Source of the DNA: an uncultured Acidobacteriota bacterium | GTDB lineage: Bacteria > Acidobacteriota > Vicinamibacteria > Vicinamibacterales > CAVVIG01 | Reading direction: 5' to 3' | Length of the DNA stretch: 34,162 nt | Assembly: GCA_902825985.1 (NCBI GenBank) | Contig: CADEDC010000017.1 | Span: 47,573-81,734 of the forward strand | Shown here: positions 31,602 to 34,162 of the stretch, piece by piece | Layout: the number at the start of each line of letters is the position of its first letter | How positions within the stretch are numbered: the stretch's first letter is position 1 | Notes under the pieces: model-generated | What the model was told of the DNA's origin: nothing | Seen by the model: only the letters and a program-made list of their open reading frames with translations | Database searches by the model: none | Program-made: the position numbers and the translations under genes

Positions 31602-31802
31602 TCAGCCGCCGTTGACGTCGCTCGGCCCCGGCTCGAGCTCTTCGAATTCGTCGTCGATCGTCGCCGCCAGAATCCGTGCACTCTCGCCATGTTCGGGTCC
31701 GCCACCGTCGAACGCGTCGAGTTCGAGTCCGGTCGCAGCAGCTTCGCGGTCGTGATGCAGGATGAGCGGCGTGGTGGTGGACAGATCTTTGTTGCTGTGC
31801 AC
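31602..31802 (-). CDS. Short acidic protein ending PGPSDVNGG (paralogue A)
   Basis: 66 aa from a GTG at 31802, with an excellent GGAGGTGA just upstream. It starts M-H-S-N-K-D-L-S-T-T-T-P, has a middle with GGGPEHGE and an acidic stretch (IDDEFEELE), and ends E-P-G-P-S-D-V-N-G-G. No signal peptide, no membrane segment, no Cys. It shares its beginning, the GGGxExG block and its ending with the protein encoded just upstream (31967-32233). At the shared ends the codons often differ while the residues do not, so selection keeps the peptide sequence. It converges on the HD-GYP/GGDEF gene with an 8-nt gap. I know no family for it. Confidence 0.75.
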   Translation of the reverse strand: MHSNKDLSTTTPLILHHDREAAATGLELDAFDGGGPEHGESARILAATIDDEFEELEPGPSDVNGG

Positions 31803-31853
31803 GTGTCACCTCCGACGGATGTCAGGCGGGGAGCCTTTGATACGGACACGCTA

Positions 31854-31871
31854 AGCCCGTACGGTCGGGCT
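31854..31871 (-). terminator. Small hairpin between the two paralogous short genes
   Basis: AGCCCG (31854-31859) and CGGGCT (31866-31871) form a 6-bp stem with a 6-nt loop in the 164-nt gap between the two short genes. It might attenuate read-through from paralogue B to A. Confidence 0.3.
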
Positions 31872-31966
31872 CCGCAAGAGGAACTTTTCCCCACCCACAA
31901 CCCTGTCGGGTTCGCCGGAACGGCCACATTTTTGTGTCGAGCAGCGTCGCCGCTCCCGGTCGCGGC

Positions 31967-32233
31967 CTAGCCACCATTCACGTCAGTCGGCCCGGGCGAC
32001 ATCTGGTCCGGCTCGTTCATCGCGCCGACGGTGTCCGGGGCGCGGCGGCCGCTCGCTGCATCGTCCGGCTTCTTGCGTGGTGTCTCGGGTGGTGTGTGCC
32101 GAGACGTCGGCCCACCGGTCTCCGCCCCTCCCCCACCAATGGTGCCGCTCGTGCTGCCGTCGAGCGGGCCATGACGCTGGTCCGGTGTCACCTGAACAGG
32201 CGTCGTTGTCTCGAGATCCTTGTCGCTGCGCAT
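31967..32233 (-). CDS. Short disordered protein ending PGPTDVNGG (paralogue B)
   Basis: 88 aa from the ATG at 32233, with GAGGTGA 5 nt upstream. It starts M-R-S-D-K-D-L-E-T-T-T-P and ends S-P-G-P-T-D-V-N-G-G. The middle is rich in Gly, Pro, Thr and charged residues (IGGGGAETGG, then PPETPRKKPDD), and is predicted to be disordered; it contains no Cys and no membrane segment. It shares both ends and a GGG[AP]ExG block with paralogue A but differs in length and elsewhere. It lies upstream of paralogue A on the same strand and could be co-transcribed with it. Function unknown; a C-terminal Gly-Gly is reminiscent of tags or processed peptides, but nothing adjacent encodes a known conjugating or processing enzyme. 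Confidence 0.75.
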   Translation of the reverse strand: MRSDKDLETTTPVQVTPDQRHGPLDGSTSGTIGGGGAETGGPTSRHTPPETPRKKPDDAASGRRAPDTVGAMNEPDQMSPGPTDVNGG

Positions 32234-32477
32234 GAATCACCTCGGTGACGATGTCTTCGCAAGGTCAGTGCCTGAGATCGTCCCGGCAAGCTCGAGCAAT
32301 TCGGGGGCACGCGCACGAACTGCGTAGGGCAGCCGTTCGATGCGCCACGGCACGCCGCCGTGTCGGTCGCCGCGTCGCCGCCTCTGCCCGGGACGGCAGG
32401 GTGGTCGTCGTCGTCAACGACGGATATGGGTTGGGGACGATATGCTGGACGTCGCCTCGGGTGATGATGGGGGAGCC

Positions 32478-33194
32478 ATGAGCGAGCACCCGGATCTCGT
32501 CGAGCGGCGCCGTCGCTACATCCAGCGGCAGATTGCGTTGCACAAGGGCGACGTCGACGTCCAGTTCCGCGGCCAGTCGCCACTCGGGAGCGGGCCGGCC
32601 AATCGCCACGGCATGCCGCGGCTGCCGATCGGCCAGCACGAAGTCGGTAACTGGCCGGTGCTCGATCTGGGCGACCGGCCGGCGATTGCTCGCGCCCGCT
32701 GGCGGCTCGACATCGGCGGACTGGTTGAGAACCCGATGTCCCTCACATGGGAAGCGTTCCTCACCTTGCCGCAGGTGGAGGATGTCAGCGACTTCCACTG
32801 TGTCACGACGTGGAGCCGGTTCGACAACCGCTGGCGCGGCGTCCGGTTCAATGCGCTCGCCGAACTCGTGGTGCCCCGTCCGGAGGCGGCGTACGTCCTG
32901 TGTACCGGCTACGACTGCCTGCCAGGCACGGTCGTCCCGTACACGACCAACCTGTCCCTGGCGCGCGCTGTCGAGAGCGACGTGCTGCTCGTGCACACGT
33001 GGGAGGGTCAACCGCTGCCGCCGGAGCACGGCGGGCCGTGCCGGATGATCACACCCAAGCTCTACGCCTGGAAGGGGACGAAGTGGATTCGCTCGATCGA
33101 GTTCCTGGCCGAGAACCACCGGGGGTTCTGGGAAGTTCGCGGCTACTCTGACTCAGCTGAGCCATGGCATAACGATCGCTATTCATCGCGATAG
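32478..33194 (+). CDS. Sulfite-oxidase-like molybdopterin oxidoreductase
   Basis: 238 aa. It has the oxidoreductase molybdopterin-binding fold: WPVLDLGDRPAIARARWRLD, GGLVENPMSLTWEAFLTLP, then DFHCVTTWSRFDNRWRGV with Cys108, the thiolate that binds molybdenum. YTTNLSLARAVESDVLLVHTWEGQPLPPEHGGP and the ending HNDRYSSR are typical of the small cytoplasmic members often called sulfite oxidase-like (YuiH-type). There is no Tat signal and no dimerisation domain, so it is not the periplasmic SorA or MsrP type. The substrate is unknown. The ATG at 32478 has GGGGGAG 3-4 nt upstream; an in-frame ATG at 32442 is possible but less well supplied. Confidence 0.9.
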   Translation: MSEHPDLVERRRRYIQRQIALHKGDVDVQFRGQSPLGSGPANRHGMPRLPIGQHEVGNWPVLDLGDRPAIARARWRLDIGGLVENPMSLTWEAFLTLPQVEDVSDFHCVTTWSRFDNRWRGVRFNALAELVVPRPEAAYVLCTGYDCLPGTVVPYTTNLSLARAVESDVLLVHTWEGQPLPPEHGGPCRMITPKLYAWKGTKWIRSIEFLAENHRGFWEVRGYSDSAEPWHNDRYSSR

Positions 33195-33219
33195 CCAGGC
33201 ACCGGCGCGCCGTGTCGAA

Positions 33220-33269
33220 CCGGGGGCCGCCGGACCCTGATGTGCCGGGGGCCGCCGGGCCTTGATGTG
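33220..33269. repeat. 25-bp tandem repeat, two copies with two mismatches
   Basis: 33220-33244 and 33245-33269 are the same 25-mer (starting CCGGGGGCCGCCGG, ending TGATGTG) apart from two transitions. They fill the gap between the molybdoenzyme gene and the glycogen debranching gene. The GC-rich half is partly self-complementary and could fold. Confidence 0.85.
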
Positions 33270-33332
33270 AACGATGCCCGGCTCGCGCGCTACCCGTCCG
33301 GGTTTGGCACAATTGATGAACTCCGCCGCGGC

Positions 33333-34162
33333 GTGAGAGTGTGGCCAGGCGATCCGTATCCACTCGGTGCGACATGGAACGGCGTTGGCGTGAACTTCGC
33401 GCTGTTCTCCGCGCATGCGACCAGCGTCGAGCTGTGTCTGTTCGATTCTGATTCAGCGACGCTCGAATCCGTCACGATCCGGCTGCCCGAGCACACCGAC
33501 ATGGTGTGGCACGGCTTCCTGCCGGACGCTCGCCCCAACCAGCTCTACGGCTATCGCGTCCACGGCCCCTACGATCCGGCATGCGGTCACCGTTTCAACC
33601 CGAACAAGATCGTGATGGATCCGTACGCGAAATCGGTGGGACGGCGGATTCGCTGGGCCGACGAGATGTTCGGCTACCGTGTCGGCGCGGCCGACGAAGA
33701 CCTGACCATGGACACGCGCGACAACGCGGCGTTCGCGCCGCTCGCGGCGGTGGTCGATCCGGCCTTCACCTGGGGCGACGACCGGGCGCCGCGGACCCCG
33801 TGGCACAACACCGTCATCTACGAGGTGCACGTCAAGGGGTTCACTGCCCTGCACCCCGACATTCCGCCGCCGCTGCGCGGCACGTATGAAGCGCTGACGA
33901 CGGCGCCGGCGCTGGCGCACCTGAAGCAGCTCGGCGTCACCGCGGTCGAGCTGATGCCGGTGCATCATCATGCGCGCGATCGGCATCTGGAGGAGCGCGG
34001 CCTCACGAACTACTGGGGCTACAACAGCTTCGGCTACTTCGCGCCGGAGCGCCGGCTGAGCGCGTCGAGCACGCCGGCCGACACGGTGCGCGAGTTCAAG
34101 CGGATGGTGCGGGCGCTGCACGCCGCCGGCATCGAAGTCATCCTCGACGTGGTCTACAACCA
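33333..34162 (+). CDS. glgX: Glycogen debranching enzyme GlgX (5' part, runs off the window)
   Basis: 276 codons are visible; the gene continues past the end of the window. The reading frame starts GTG-AGA-GTG-TGG, giving M-R-V-W-P-G-D-P-Y-P-L-G-A-T-W, the usual GlgX beginning. The N-terminal CBM48 domain covers about 5-115 (GVGVNFALFSAHATSVELCLFD, YGYRVHGPYDP). The GH13 barrel follows: WHNTVIYEVHVKGFTALHP, LKQLGVTAVELMPVHH, NYWGYNSFGYFAPE, and GIEVILDVVYN, catalytic region I, right at the edge. GlgX hydrolyses alpha-1,6 branches of phosphorylase-trimmed glycogen. No Shine-Dalgarno sequence is seen; CACAAT (33309-33314) is a possible -10. The alternative GTG at 33339 would cut two residues. 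TreX-type function cannot be excluded. Confidence 0.9.
   Translation, partial: MRVWPGDPYPLGATWNGVGVNFALFSAHATSVELCLFDSDSATLESVTIRLPEHTDMVWHGFLPDARPNQLYGYRVHGPYDPACGHRFNPNKIVMDPYAKSVGRRIRWADEMFGYRVGAADEDLTMDTRDNAAFAPLAAVVDPAFTWGDDRAPRTPWHNTVIYEVHVKGFTALHPDIPPPLRGTYEALTTAPALAHLKQLGVTAVELMPVHHHARDRHLEERGLTNYWGYNSFGYFAPERRLSASSTPADTVREFKRMVRALHAAGIEVILDVVYN

Noticed and set aside
31602..32233. Classing the two short Gly-Gly proteins as Pup or ubiquitin-like UBact
   Set aside because: Their endings (DVNGG) differ from the GGQ/GGE end of Pup, and no ligase, proteasome or activating-enzyme gene is in the window, so only the resemblance of a terminal Gly-Gly can be stated.
1..34162. CRISPR arrays, insertion sequences, phage genes, rRNA genes
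   Set aside because: I found no regularly spaced repeats of CRISPR type, no transposase or integrase motifs, no phage proteins and no rRNA sequence.

Overview
This is a GC-rich bacterial chromosome segment. Very high GC, many ECF-type and two-component regulators, several lipoprotein or secreted beta-propeller enzymes and a small OB-like secreted protein together look like Acidobacteriota of the class Vicinamibacteria. That placement is an inference from protein style; there is no rRNA or other marker here to prove it. No phage, plasmid, transposase or CRISPR array is visible. The only RNA gene I can support is a tRNA-His(GTG) with encoded G-1 and CCA.

Layout. (1) 1-821: a degenerate sigma-54 activator-like ATPase domain on the minus strand, with an inverted repeat after it. 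(2) 1072-5801: a four-gene operon of ECF sigma factor, zinc-finger anti-sigma factor, an unrecognised 305-aa protein, and a TPR-CHAT protease-like lipoprotein with an intact His/Cys pair. (3) 5816-10461: a soluble PAS-GAF-GAF histidine kinase, a small secreted protein and an M2 (ACE-like) metallopeptidase lipoprotein. (4) 10636-16284: a signalling block made of a 54-aa membrane peptide coupled to a RodZ-like HTH membrane protein, an NtrB-like kinase convergent with and overlapping an NtrC-like sigma-54 activator, a stand-alone receiver, then UspA plus a His/Met/Cys-containing exported protein behind a good sigma-54 promoter match. (5) 16339-18242: a diadenylate-cyclase-like (DACNV-type) protein and a 2OG-Fe(II) dioxygenase. 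(6) 18344-22498: two tandem PQQ-dependent dehydrogenase paralogues. (7) 22780-25254: a GGDEF protein, tRNA-His, three small proteins and an atypical receiver. (8) 25301-27552: two coupled NHL-propeller proteins. (9) 27553-28493: a 0.9-kb stretch with repeats, a perfect hairpin and one possible 23-aa membrane peptide. (10) 28494-31593: a GNAT acetyltransferase coupled to a TM / HD-GYP / GAF / GGDEF protein. (11) 31602-32233: two short paralogous proteins with conserved beginnings and an identical PGP[ST]DVNGG ending. (12) 32478-34162: a sulfite-oxidase-like molybdoenzyme and the 5' part of a glycogen debranching enzyme.

How it fits together. Much of the window is regulation: an ECF sigma/anti-sigma pair driving a CHAT protease-like protein, two c-di-GMP proteins, a possible c-di-AMP-type protein, and an NtrB/NtrC/sigma-54 set next to a sigma-54 promoter. 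The best candidates for something undescribed are the paralogous short proteins ending in Gly-Gly, whose shared ends are kept through synonymous codon changes; the sigma/anti-sigma/unknown/CHAT operon; and the DAC-like protein. Several genes also carry a -10-like hexamer only 6-13 nt before the start codon, which hints at leaderless or very short-leader transcripts.
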